Of a stretch of 64,000 nt of DNA, positions 25,377-36,840 are shown piece by piece. The position numbers and the translations under genes were made by a program. Source of the stretch: Helopsaltes ochotensis (taxonomy: Eukaryota > Chordata > Aves > Passeriformes > Locustellidae); NCBI GenBank assembly GCA_013400155.1, contig VXBM01000284.1:62001-126000 (forward strand), in the 5' to 3' direction. How positions within the stretch are numbered: position 1 is the first letter of the stretch; each line of letters opens with the position of its first letter. Under the pieces are notes generated by a model. The model worked only from the letters and a program-made list of their open reading frames with translations, searched no databases and was not told where the DNA came from.

Positions 25377-27872
25377 GGATTCTGAGCAAAATCTTGAAAG
25401 AGGGTTGCTAAGCAGTTGGAAACCACATCTATTTCAGGAATTTTGGGAGCCAGAAATGGAACCTGGGAGAGTTTGCGAGAAAATTTTCCAGCATACAAGT
25501 TTGTCTTTTTCTCACTGTTCCTTAAGCATTCACTTCAGGCTTTTGAAGCAAGGATTCTGAATTAGTATGATGCTACAGCAAGATAGGAAATGTGAGTTCT
25601 TATGCCTGCTCCTACTCAGTATTTCATTATCTGCTTGCTGGATCCAATGCATAAATCACTACCCCTGCCTTTTCTCTGGTTGTGCTCTAAAAAAGATCAG
25701 ATTTTGCTTGTTTCTTTAATAGTTACAGATACTTATTTAAAGAAGGGATCTCTAGGCTGCAATTCTGAAAGACTAACCTCTCAAAGGTGGGCAAAGCTCA
25801 AATGTTTTTCCACCAACCCAGCATTGTACATGAGCGCTCCTAGTCATCTGAGTACCATTTGGGCAAGACAGTTGCTTTTTACTGCATTCAGCTGCTTAGA
25901 TCACCTAAAGACGGTGGAGCAGCCTGAACTTCAAGGCCTGGGAGCCTACTGCTCTTGCCTGGCAGGTGGGTAATTCTCCTAAAGCCATTTTGCAGTTGAA
26001 TTTTTTTCTAAGTCAAGGCTATTGAATATATCTTTTGCACCACAGTTTCAGATTCAGCAGCTGAAAAATAGGCTAGATGTGGTTTGGCTACTTGCCATAT
26101 AAAAAGCACTATTTTCTTGTCTTTTTACAGCATCCAGTTAGATGCACAAGATGATATGTCTGGGGTTTTTTTACTACCCTTTGTGTTTCACTAAACATAA
26201 AGAATGTAGTTACTTCAAATTTTCCTCTGCGATATTGAATATTAAAGATCCGAATGTGCAGGTAGCATTCAGCAAGTTATATTTCTATATGAAGCTACTA
26301 GGACTTCTCACCTGACCAGTGAGACATTTCATTAGGAATTTTTGGGAGCACTATATCTCTTAGTAATTTGGCTGGGAATTGTCATCCTCATTGCCAAAAA
26401 ACTTCTGTTAAATATTGGATTACCTGAGGGCTGAAATATAAAGTAGGTAACATTTAAAAAGTTACCCATCTTCACTGCCTCACTTATCTGTTTGCTGAGA
26501 TAGGATAAGAGTAAAGCAGGGAAGAGGTGGTTAAACAGTGACATCGAAAGGGCAAAATAAGAGATGTCCAGAGTACTTTTACTGTGTTAAAATGGTGTTA
26601 CAAAAAATTGGTCATCAAAATCCTGTAAAGTAAGGATGTTGCATAAAAATAAATTACATCAAATGTATCTTTGTGAAAGATATGTTTTTGTAAATTCTGT
26701 AACAGAATGTGACCAAGAATTCCTGACTCATTTACAATTTTCTTAGTCATGGTAAAAGTCATGGTAAGTTCTTTAATCAGAGCAGCTTTTTTTTTTTTTT
26801 AATAATATATCCAGACCAAATGAAATGTTTTCCTAAAGAAAATGGAAGAATTTATTAAATTCATTGAGATTTAGACTGGTTTGTATCATAATTCTTCAGA
26901 ATACGTTTTTCCAAAAATAATTCCATTTTTCAAAGCTGTCAAATCCTTAAGATAAATTTGTAATGTTCTGCAGGGACAGCATATACCAAAGAAATCAAAA
27001 GCTTTTTGAAAGCTAAAGCAAATACTTTGAGGAAAAATTAAGCCTTTAAAATCAGCATTTAAAAAAAGACTTGATTCTTCAGTTGTTTTATATGCTGAAC
27101 TCCATGATTTCAGCAGAAATAAAAAAAAAAAAAAGAAAAACATCTGCTTGCTGAGACTAAATGGCTAATGATCAGAGTAACAGCTGGCTTTATAAAGGGG
27201 ACCTAATATTACTCTGTGCAATTTTTCTTCTGGCTCCATCCCCAAACTGACCAACTGTGTTTGATCTATTTCTAGATCATTTTCATTTAGAAAAGTCATT
27301 TCGTTTCAAGTGCATGCCAGTTATTTCTGTCAGTACGTTTTGTAAGTCTTATTCTGATAAGCATGTCTAAATATGACAACTAACAAATTTGTCAGGCTGG
27401 GACTTCGTGGGAGGCCCAGGAGCCTTCTTCTAGCTTCTTGGAGCACTTCAGTTAGGTGTCTGTGATGTGTCATGCCACATGGTGCACTCGCCCCACAACC
27501 CATCCACCTGTAATTTGCACAGAGTTTGGGAAGAGTCTTGTGTGATCTATGCCTAACTCTCTCTTTACACCTTTGAGTTTTGGTCACAACCTTTGCATTT
27601 CATCTATCTTGCAATGTTGCAGAAAAACTGACTTTGTGTTTATTTTTCCGGTTTTTTCTAACGCACTTTAGGTTGGTGTTAAAAAAAAAGAGAGAGAGAG
27701 AAAGTTCTAGAAGATCTATATAAGTTTTAGGATAGCGCTTACATGAACCCAACTGACTATAAACTGTCAACGTGCAAATTTGTACTGAAAATTTGAAGAG
27801 GGTTTCTAATCATGGGAGTGGGCAAACAGGGGTGTGGCACGTCTCTGAGGGCGTGGCACGGCAGTTTGCGGG

Positions 27873-27921
27873 GTAGTTTGTACAGGCAGGGCAAGCAGTA
27901 GTTTGTACAGGCAGGGTTGCA
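27873..27921 (+). repeat. 25-bp tandem duplication in the CR1 5' UTR
   Basis: GTAGTTTGTACAGGCAGGG occurs at 27873-27891 and again at 27898-27916, a period of 25 bp, each followed by a GCA-type spacer. It lies in the GC-rich leader upstream of CR1 ORF1 and could be part of the internal promoter of the parent subfamily or a private duplication. Confidence 0.8.
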
Positions 27922-27960
27922 GGTTTCCTCCTGCTAGTGGGGTTTTTTAGTTTGTTGTGC

Positions 27961-27999
27961 GTTGGTTGGTTGGTTGGTTGGTTGGTTGGTTGGTTGGTT
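27961..27999. repeat. (GTTG)n microsatellite inside the CR1 leader
   Basis: 39 bp of uninterrupted GTTG/GGTT units, followed by TTTTGGG and T-rich sequence. Open frames made of tryptophan-leucine-valine-glycine (+) or threonine-asparagine-glutamine-proline (-) repeats come from it. Confidence 0.95.
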
Positions 28000-28059
28000 T
28001 TGGGTTTTTTCATTGGTAATGTTTTTTACACAATCAGAAACTGCAGTTAGTGAAAGTGT

Positions 28060-29133
28060 ATATAACCAGGTAAAACCCTCCAGAAAGGATGTGTCTGTGC
28101 AGACCCCTTCCTGTGCAGTGTTTGAGCCTATCAGCAGTACCAGGGGGCATTTCAGAAGAAGCCTCCCTGCGGTGAACAGGTGAACGATCTCCTTTCACTG
28201 GTGGCTGAGCTTAGAGAGGAAGTTGAAAGACTGAGGAGTATTAGAGACAGTGAAAGGGAAATAGATTGGTGGAGTTCTGCCCTTCCATCCTTGAGGAAGG
28301 CCCCCAGGAGTCAGAGGATTCCCGTGCCTCCCACTATCAGGCAGTAATGCTCTTGGCCTTTTAAGACCCTAAACCCATGAACAGCTCGACACCCTCCTAT
28401 TGTCCTATAGTCAATGAAGGTGAGTGGAAATGGGTCCCTGTTCGGGGAGGTAATAATAAAAATTCCTCCCGACCCCCATCACCTACCCAGGTGCCACTCC
28501 AGAATAGGTATGAGGCCCTGGATCCAAAGGGTCAGCCAGATGATGTAGAAAAAAATGATCAGCCCAGTGAGCCTTCCAATTACACTTCATATGTCAGACG
28601 GATCATCAAAAAGAAAAGAAGGGTAATTATAGTGGGTGACTTTGTTCTGAGGGGAGCAGAGGGCCCCATATGTTGATCAGACCCAACCCACAGGGTGGTC
28701 TGCTGCCTTCCTGGGACCCAGGTATGGGATATTACCGAGAGATTCCCTGGGCTGATTCAGTCCTCCCCCCAGCACTGCTGATACTCCATGCTGGCAATGA
28801 TGAGATTGAAAAGAGGAGTGTCAGGGCAATTAATTAAAAGGGACTTTAGGACACTGGGTCAAGTGGTTGATAGGGCAGGAGCGCGGTCAGTGTTCTGCTT
28901 AGTCCTTTTGGTGGCAGAGAAAAACGATGAAAGAGTACGAGAGCCTACATTATGAACAAGTGTCTCAAGAGTTGGTGTCACCAGCAGAATTTTGGGTTCT
29001 TTGATCACTTTGATAATGGGGCAACTTCAATGGCACCTGGCCTGCTGGAACTGGATGGGCTCCACCTTTCTGTGAAGGGCAGAAGGATTTTAGCTCATGA
29101 ACTGGCAGATCTCATTGAGAGGGCTTTAAACTA
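28060..29133 (+). pseudogene. CR1 ORF1 remnant (nucleic-acid binding/esterase-like protein)
   Basis: CR1 ORF1 encodes an RNA-binding accessory protein with a C-terminal SGNH-esterase-like domain. Surviving blocks, in changing frames, are VSVQTPSCAVFEPISS near 28095; a charged coiled-coil-like segment REEVERLRSIRDSEREIDWW near 28213-28275 followed by PRSQRIPVPPTIRQ and a stop; VIIVGDFVLRGAEGPIC (28626-28673); and SWCHQQNFGFFDH plus DGLHLS (28970-29070), ending at a TAG after ERALN. The esterase nucleophile motif, normally GDS, reads GDF here, while the Asp-x-x-His block is kept. The TGA at 28674-28676 sits where related copies carry CGA, a CpG-to-TpG change (from memory of the family). Not functional. 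Confidence 0.85.
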
Positions 29134-29224
29134 GAAGGAGGAAGGGGATGCAGCTGGGCTGTCTGGAAGCAGGCCCAAGGGTGGTAAGCCTGAGATAGGA
29201 GTGAAGTCAGTAGCCCAGCTGAGG

Positions 29225-30060
29225 TGCATGTATACCAATGCATGCAGCATGGGTAACTAACAAGAAGAGCTGGAGGCCATGGCGCCACAGTAAAGCTATG
29301 ATGTAGTCACCATCACAGAAATGTGGTGGGATGACTCACATAGCTGGAGCACTGCACTGGATGGCCACAAGCTCTTCAGAAGAGATAGGAAAGGGGGAAG
29401 AGGTGGAGGGGTGGCCCTTTACATAAGGGAGGTTTCTGATGCCATGAGTATTGTAACTAATGGCAATGAGGTTGAATGCCTATGTGTAAGAATTAAGGGG
29501 AAGGCCAACAAGGCTGGCATCCTACTGGAAGTCTGTTATCATCCACCCAGCCAGGAAGAAGAGGTGGACAACTTATTCTATAAGCAGTGGGAGAATGTTT
29601 CAGGATCACCAGCCCCTGTCTTGTAGGTGACTTTAACCGACTAGACATCTGCTAGGAGCTTAATACAGCAGAAAAGAGGCAGTCCAGGAAGTTTTTAGAG
29701 TGTGTGGAGGACAACTTTTTGTCTCAGCTGGTGGGTAAGCTCACCAGGGGTAGGACTGTGTTAGATCTGCTGTTTGCAAATAGAGATGGGCTGGTGGGAG
29801 ATGTGGAGGTTGGAGGCTGCTTGAGGCATGGTGATCATGAAATTATGGAGTTCTCGATATTTGGTGAAATCAGGAGGTACATCAATAAGACTTTTACATT
29901 GGACTTCCTGAGGGCAGACTTTAGCCTGCTTAGGAAACTTATTCAGAGAGTTCCTTGGGAAGCAGCCCTTAAAGACAAAGGAGTCCAGGAAAGGTGGGTG
30001 TGCCTCAAAACAGAGATCTTGAGGGCACAGGAACAGACTGTCCCTGTGTGCTGAAACATG
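29225..30060 (+). pseudogene. CR1 ORF2 remnant, apurinic endonuclease domain
   Basis: The APE-type endonuclease of CR1 nicks target DNA. Visible blocks are NACSMGN before an in-frame TAA (about 29240-29260); TITEMWWDDSHSW (about 29310-29350) with the catalytic Glu; RRDRKGGRGGGVALYIRE (29380-29435); and VCYHPPSQEEE. A frameshift follows, so the GDFN block at about 29628-29639 is in another frame. Further blocks are VEDNFLSQLV, LDLLFANRDGLVGDVEVGG and GDHEIMEFS. The usual SDH motif reads GDH. A stop follows at about 30050. The product would be truncated and inactive. Confidence 0.88.
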
Positions 30061-30181
30061 AGTCCATGAAGCAAATGTCCAGCCTGGATAGGCAACAAGG
30101 TTTTGAAGGAACTTAGGAATAAAAAGAGGATGTATCATCTTTGGAAGGAGGATCAGGTCTCTCAGGAAATATTTAAGGGGG

Positions 30182-31230
30182 TTGCTAGGAGATGTAGGGG
30201 GAAAAAATGGAGAGGCCAAAGCTCAGTTTGAGCTTAATTTGGCAACTTTTGTAAAGGATACTAAAAATGTTTTTACAAATATATTAATGGCAAAAGGAAG
30301 GGTAAGACCAACCTTTATTCTGGATGTGGGAGGTAACTTAGTAACTACAGATGAGGAGAAGGTGGAGGTCTTAACACCTTCTTTGCCTCAGTCTTTAGTG
30401 GGAAGATGGCTTGTCCTCAGGACAACTGTCCTCCTGGGCTGGTAGATGGTGTCAGGGAGCAGAATGGTCCCCCTGTTATCCAGGAGGAGGCAGTCAGAGA
30501 ACTGCTGAGCTGCTTGGATGTCCATAATTCTATGGGCCCAGATGGGATCCATCCCAGGGTGAAGAGGGAGCTGGCAGATGAGCTTGTGAAGCTGCTCTGC
30601 ATCATTTACAAACAGTCCTGGCTCACTGATGAGGTTCCAGATGACTGGAAGCTGGCCAATATCACACTCATTGACAAAAAGGGTGAGAAGGAGGATCCTG
30701 ATAGGCCAGTTAGCCTAACCTCAGTACTCGCTAAGATAATGGAACAGTTTATACTGAGTGCCATCATGCAGCACTTACAGGATGGCCAGGGTATCAAACC
30801 CAGCCAGCATGGGCTTAGGAGGGGTAGGTCATGTTTGGCCAACCTGATCTCCTTTTATGACCAGGTAACCCTGGTGGATGCAGGGAAGGCTGTGGATGTT
30901 GTCTATTTGGACGTCAGCAAGGCCCTTGACACTGTCTCCCACAGCACACTCCTGGAAAAGCTGGCAGCCCGTGGCTTGGACAGGAGCACTCTTTGCTGGG
31001 TTAGGAACTGGCTGCATGGCCGGGCCCAGAGAGTGGTGGTGAACGGTGCTGCACCCAGCTGGCAGCCAGGCACCAGTGGTGTCCTCAGGGGTCTCTGCTG
31101 GGGCCAGTCCTGTTCAATATTTTTATTGATGACATGGATGAGGGTATTGAGTCTTTCATTAGTAATTTGCAGATGACACTACACTGGAACAGTGTGTTGA
31201 TCTTTTGGAAGGTAGGACTGCTCTGCAAAG
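30182..31230 (+). pseudogene. CR1 ORF2 remnant, reverse transcriptase domain
   Basis: The longest open stretch of the element (30406-31176) reads as non-LTR reverse transcriptase: SMGPDGIHPRV, QSWLTDEVPDDWKLANIT, PVSLTSVLAKIMEQ, GIKPSQHGLRRGRSCLANL, DVVYLDVSKALDTVSH and WLHGRAQRVVVNG. About two codons are missing before PVSLTS, where relatives have NYRPVSLTS. One base is missing at about 31084-31100, shifting the GPVLFNIF block by one frame. A second base is missing just before the catalytic FADD box (31166-31177), whose four codons are themselves intact in a third frame. Comparisons are with the well-known avian CR1 pattern from memory. Confidence 0.92.
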
Positions 31231-31950
31231 GGACCTGGAATGGTTGGATGGATGGGTGGAATCCAATAAGATGAAATTTAATAAGTCCAAGTGCCAAGTG
31301 TTGTATTTTGGCCACAATAACCCCCTGCAGCATTATAGGCTGGGGATGGTGTGGCTGGACAGTGCCCAGGCAGAAAGTGACCTGGGGGCACTGGTGACAG
31401 CCATGAACAGGAGCCAGCAGTGTGCCCTGGTGGCCAAGAAGGCCAATGGGATCCTGGTCTGTATCAGGAATGGTGTGGGCAGCAGGAGCAGGGAGATCAT
31501 TCTTCCCCTGTTCTGGGCACTGTCCAGCCACACCTCGAGTGCTGTGTCCAGCTCTGTCCCCTCAGTTCAGGAAGGACATTGAGACACTTGAGCACATCCA
31601 GAGGAGGCAGCAAGGCTGGGAACACAAACCCTGTGAGGAACAACTGAGGGAGCTGGGGGTGTTTAGCCTGGAGAAAAGGAGACTCAGAGGTGACCTTATC
31701 AGTCTACAGCTCCCTGAAAGGTGGCTGCAGTCAGCTGAGGGTTGGTCTCTTTCTCCAGGCAGCAACTGACAGAACAAGAGGACACAGCCTTAAGCTGTGC
31801 CAAGGGAAATATAGGATGAAATTAGGAAAAAAGTTTTTCACAGAAAGAGTGATAAAATACTGGAAGTGTCTGCCTGGGGAGGTGGTGGAGCCCCCATCCC
31901 TGGATGTGTTTAAAAAAAGACTGGACATGGCACTCCATGCCATGGTTTAG
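31205..31950 (+). pseudogene. CR1 ORF2 remnant, C-terminal region
   Basis: Three overlapping frames carry the CR1 ORF2 tail: MKFNKSKCQVLYFGHNN to [15 protein letters not shown] (31271-31450); [35 protein letters not shown] (about 31587-31700); and LKGGC, DRTRGHSLKLCQGKYRM, KKFFTERVIKYW and PPSLDVFKKRLDMALHAMV, ending with a TAG at 31948-31950. Frame changes near 31510-31580 and 31710 break continuity. The 3' end matches the part most often left in short CR1 copies. Confidence 0.9.
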
Positions 31951-32086
31951 TTGAGGTGTTAGGGCTGGATTGGACTCAATGATCTTGAAGGTCTCTTCCA
32001 ACCTGGTGATTATGTGATTATTTAATTACAACAGTGGAATTCTGAAAAGTGTTTCCAATATGGGAACAAAAAGCCAACCTGTTTTT

Positions 32087-32178
32087 CTGTTGTTTTGTTT
32101 GTTTGTTTGTTTGGGGGGTTTTGTTTGTTTTTTGGTTTATTGTTGTTGTTGTTTGGGTTTTGGTTTTGGTTTTTTTGG
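32087..32178. repeat. G/T-only low-complexity tract after the CR1 tail
   Basis: About 90 bp of almost only T and G, with GTTT, TTG and GGGTTTT units, starting about 65 bp after the CR1 3' end. Simple repeat; the G runs are too few for a clear G-quadruplex. Confidence 0.88.
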
Positions 32179-33699
32179 AATTGTGGAGTACTATGTTTTT
32201 TATAAGAGCCTGTGGCACCTGAAGCAGGAGAGAACATTGAATTCCTGTCAATGATCTAGGAGTTCTTGTCAGTGAGTAGCATGGCACAATTTCAAACTGT
32301 GCTAAATAAGAAAACCGAGCAGTGTGCATCTGGCTGTGCCAACCAGCTGTCCACCAAAACAACATAAACCAGACATTCCTCATGATGGACTGGTACCTTT
32401 GTAAGCTGAGGTGCTAAGGACTGAGGGCTCACTTAGCATATCAAGTATGCATCACAAGCATCTCAAATATCTCAGCATTTCAGAATGTGTACAGTAAAAG
32501 AAAGAAAAATATACATAGGAGGCTGTATTTCATAAATACAATATAAAGTCATGAGACTTAAAAATTTATATTTTGAGTTTGACTATTGTGTTTTGAGGCT
32601 GTTGACCATTTGCTGTTTTAAATAAGATCACTTGTAGAAGTATAAGGTAAGAAACCCTCATTAAAGGAAAATATTTGAAATCGCTCATGTGCTTGTATGA
32701 CTTCAGGGGCTAGCAGTAGAGTTAAAATACTAGCCAACTGGAAATCTTGGAAAACTGGCAGTGTTCTTACTCTCACACCTGATACAACCATAGGAGATTT
32801 CAATTCGTTTTATTTCAGTGTCAAATTTTGCACTGGCTGAATTCTGAGAGTATTCTCTGGCTCATTTGCCCATTCCTTATTAATCCTCTCCACATCCACC
32901 TCTCATATTCTTATATAGATTGTTTGGCCTCTCTGTCTGCCTCATTTCTCACTATATGCACATTTCTCCAGAGACACAGGCAGTTACATGGTAGTTTACT
33001 CATGTAAAATTACTCCAGCAACTTTGTAAGGGTTCTCCTTGACTGGTTTCTGCACCCCTTTTAAGGTGAAATTCTTACATACCTGATGCAATTCTTTTTC
33101 CCTGTTTGTTCTTCCTTCTTTATTTGGGATCAAGAAAAAGGGATTTGTGTTTTGCTTTCTGCTTTCTCTGTATGGTAAAAAATCAAACAAACAAATCAAT
33201 ATGTATTAGAACTAACCCAAAACTGGGTAAAACATGTAAATTCCTTGGTTTTTTTCTTTGTGAGTTTTACTTTTTGTACTGTTGCCTAATCAGTCTCAAA
33301 GCTTTGTTTTTTGGTATGTCTTGATGAGAGATAGAAGAGATTTTTCTGGGTTTTGAAATTATATATGTATCTGACCAGGGGTCAAGACAGTATTACATTC
33401 AACGGAATTCATTCAGTAGTACTTAGACTAGAAAATATTCTTTTAATCCATTAGTGAAAAATACATCCATGAAAAATTCCTGAGGATTATGCAAATATAT
33501 CCTTTAATCTGAGTCTTTTCTGGTTTTTTGCTATCCACTGTGGGATTTGTAATGCATGAATCAGCAGACAAAGTACCTTCCCATGTGGCACTAGTCATCT
33601 CTGTTTGGGAAGTTCCAAACTTTTTGTGTGAGTGATAAGACTGTGACACAAAATCTTGTAAAGATTTGTCTGAGCAGTGGCAGTACTCATGAAAACAGG

Positions 33700-33917
33700 T
33701 CTTTCGATTAGATATTAGGAAAAATGTCTTCACTGAAAGGGTGGTCAGGCATTGAAACAGGTTGCCCAGGGTAGTGGTGGAATCACTGTTCCTGAAAGTA
33801 TTGGACAAAAAACATGTGGAGGTGGCACTAGGGGATATGATAAAGTGCTGGACCTCATGGTTGGGCTCAATCAGCTTAGAGGTCTTTTCCAACGTTAGAG
33901 ATGCTGTGACACTATGA
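33700..33917 (+). mobile_element. CR1 3'-end fragment, sense orientation
   Basis: About 215 bp matching the 3' end of avian CR1: GATTAGATATTAGGAAAAAT, GAAAGGGTGGTCAGGCATTG, AACAGGTTGCCCAGGG, GTGGTGGAATCACTGTTCCTG, then the 3' UTR block GAGGTCTTTTCCAACGTTAGA and a degenerate ATGCTGTGACACTATGA tail in place of the ATTCTATG octamers. It differs in sequence from the 3' end of the long CR1 1.7 kb upstream, so it is an independent insertion of another subfamily or age. Confidence 0.9.
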
Positions 33918-36840
33918 AAAATGACAGGAACAGACATGCCCTATTGTTAGGAATATGTGTGAATCTTATATGATCCGATTAGCTTTGCAACTATATAAGT
34001 GTTTACTGTAGGAAAACAGAATCATCATAGTAAAACATAGTGCAAATGCAATTTAGAGCAGATTAAAAATATCCTTATTGCCCTGCTGAATGGAAGAAGA
34101 CAGGTTCATCTAAATCGGGTGAAGCTAATGAGGCAATGATGCAAAACGAATAGTTTCAGGTTACGTGCAGTCAAGTGAAATACAGGAAAATGTGTATGGA
34201 GCAACCAGAAAATCAAGTCCTGTTTTTGGTAAGGTAATATGAGTTAATCAGCTTTTTCTAAAATGGTCCACATATTCTATCAGAATTGTAAAGAGTGTAT
34301 TTGAACAATACAAGTTTTCATGGTTTGCATCATTAGTTAAATGATGTGCGAGAGCTTTTTGAAACACATGTAACCCTGAAATCTCCTGTTCACTTGAATT
34401 TCAACAGGAAATTCAACCTAGTCTGAGTGTGATTAAATCAAAGAGGTTTCATCATCTTGCACTGGAACTCAAGATGCTGGGTGTGCATAGAGTGGGACTC
34501 ACAACAGCCAGAATACCCTGTACCGGGACATGCAAGCTTGACTGGTAAAATAAAGATCAGTGTAGATAATAAAATGTGAATAAATAACTAACTGGAACAT
34601 GCCTCTCAGGGCACATATTGCAAATAACTATGCTGACACATCTTGTTTAGATGGCTAGGCTGTGGAATTTACAATTGATGATCTTATTATCCTTTACCAG
34701 CTATATGATGCTGATACTGGACACTTTCCACCATCATCTAATAATACAACATTTGCCAAAGAAACAATCTTAAACGTTTCCCATGTACTGGGATTTGAAC
34801 TACAGCTGTGGAGGACAATATGATCTACAGTATGACAGAGCACGGCAGTTGGTGATGGGCAACGCTGCTGACCTGTACCAGGCTGAAGATGGGAATTGTA
34901 GACAAGTTTGAAAGAGAAAACCTAACTATCCAGTCCAAAGGGTGGTATAAGGTGGTTCTGTGTAGCATTTCCAGGTGCTAGACTAGATTTTTGCCCTCTC
35001 TTCTTCACTGCACCCCTGCTACCCTGCTCTAGAGCAGCAGCTGCTGCTGTGTTTGAGCAGCAGATGCCTGGTCTCCTCCTCCTGCTGTGCCTCCCTACCA
35101 TCTCCCCCCACCACACCCCCACAACACTGTCACTCTGTGGCTGCAGTAGGGATCTCTCTACTGGGATGGACACAAATGTGCATTTGGCAGCCTGTACTGC
35201 TGGCAGGGCTGCTCCGTCTGCAATGGGCAGTGGGCAAGAAAATCCATTCTGTAGGTTGGTTTAAAGCCTTGGGTCAGCAGTTGGCCCATGTTAGGTTATG
35301 TCTGTCATAAAAGGTGATACGTGGGATTCCAGTTCCTGTCATATTTCTGTCTTTTATTTAGCTGCTATCCAAGGTAAAAAACCAGCAGGATTTTTATTGT
35401 CTTCTGTAGTTTTGAAACCTGATGAAGAATGCTGCTGTACCTCCTGGTCAGGTGCTCAGTCTGGTGCTTATCTAGGGACTTCTGGGCATCTCTGAACAGT
35501 CACCTGTTTACCCTGCACCCATGAAGTCTTGGACCAGGTGCTGATTTTGTTGTGTTGCATCAGGTGAAACAGTTAGATACAAAAGTACATTGTAACTCTC
35601 CCAGAAAAGTGTGTAGCTGTATCATTAGTGTGTAAGAAATGTATGCATTTGCACCACTCCTGTTGGAACAGCAGGAGGTTTTCTGCCACAGGCAGGTATG
35701 GCGACGGAATGAGCAACTTCTGCAGTGCCCAGGAGGAAAATACAGCATGTGCTCCTTTTTGTAGCAAATCAGATGCTTTAGATGGTACAGAGACAACAGA
35801 TGCATTTCCCCAGTGAGTCACTGAGCTTCCCTAAAGCCCCACATCTCCAAGACTTTCAGCTGAGGTGAAGCATATTACACTGCTCCCAGTACAGTCAAAA
35901 CCTTAAAGGTTTAGTCAAACCTTTAATTAATTAATGCTTGTGTTAGACTTAGAAGATATCTCACTAGATGAGCACCGAATATGTTGCTAATGATTTTAAA
36001 TCTACCAAGAAACTTCCTAAAACCCTTTGAAATTGGCAATTATAATGTTCTGTCTTACATGGGAAAGCTTTGATCACTCCAGAACAGGAAATAAATGCAT
36101 GACTTAAACTGGAGAGATACAGTGACAGAACAGCAGCAAACTGTGAAATACAGTGGCATGGCAGAGAGCCAGAGGAAGATTTGCTGTTGCTCCTTGCAAA
36201 ATTCAAATTGAAGTCATTTCAGTATTTCTGTGTTGCATAAATAACTGTGAAAGTCCTAGGAGGTCTGCAGTTGTGTGTGAAGATAAGACTTAATTGAAGA
36301 ATTTTTGCTTTCATGTCTGGTTCATTTTTTTTTAATTTCTATGCAATTACAAGGTTACATTCTGACACAGCTCTAGGAGTGAACCTAATAAAAATCTGAC
36401 TTTGTTCTGTCACAGATACTTAGATGTGATTGAAAAAAAAGGTGTTAAATATATCTGAAAGCCTATTGTTTGCTGTTCAACCATATGAATACTTTGCAGA
36501 GAAACTAACTAGCTGCAGTATGAAAGCCTTATTTTTGCTGTGGTGTTTTCTGAGAGCAAAACATGTGAAGCTATCTTGTGTGCTTGACTAATGTTTATTG
36601 GGGGTTTAGCAATGCCATCCACCAAACTGTTTCCCTTACTTATTTAGCTAATGAGATCATTAAAATTAAGAAGGTTCTTACGTATAAAGCAGTCTGGTAT
36701 TTGCTTGTAAACTTTTTACTCTTCCTCAAATTCCTTTCAGTTATTAATGTGTATAAGAGAGAAAATAAGAACATTTTAAGAAAATAAAAATGCATTCTAA
36801 AAAGACTCTGCTTCTAAGGATGTATGGGGTCTTTTTAAGC

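Larger units (their letters stand above)
27815..32022 (+). mobile_element. Near-full-length CR1 LINE retrotransposon, sense orientation, inactive
   Basis: About 4.2 kb, close to the usual full CR1 length of about 4.5 kb, whereas most avian copies are short 3' fragments. In order: a GC-rich 5' UTR (about 27815-27960) with a 25-bp tandem duplication; ORF1 remains (about 28060-29133); and ORF2 remains (about 29220-31950) with endonuclease and reverse transcriptase. A 3' tail ends in two GTGATTAT units (about 32006-32022), the degenerate octamer repeat typical of CR1. Frames are broken by stops and frameshifts throughout, so no protein can be made. No target-site duplication is evident, as is normal for CR1. 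It lies in PTPRZ1 intron 1 on the same strand as the gene. The 5' boundary is approximate. Confidence 0.92.

Noticed and set aside
34785..34805. GTTCAAATCCCAGTA on the minus strand, like a tRNA T loop
   Set aside because: There is no consistent cloverleaf around it; a chance match or remnant.
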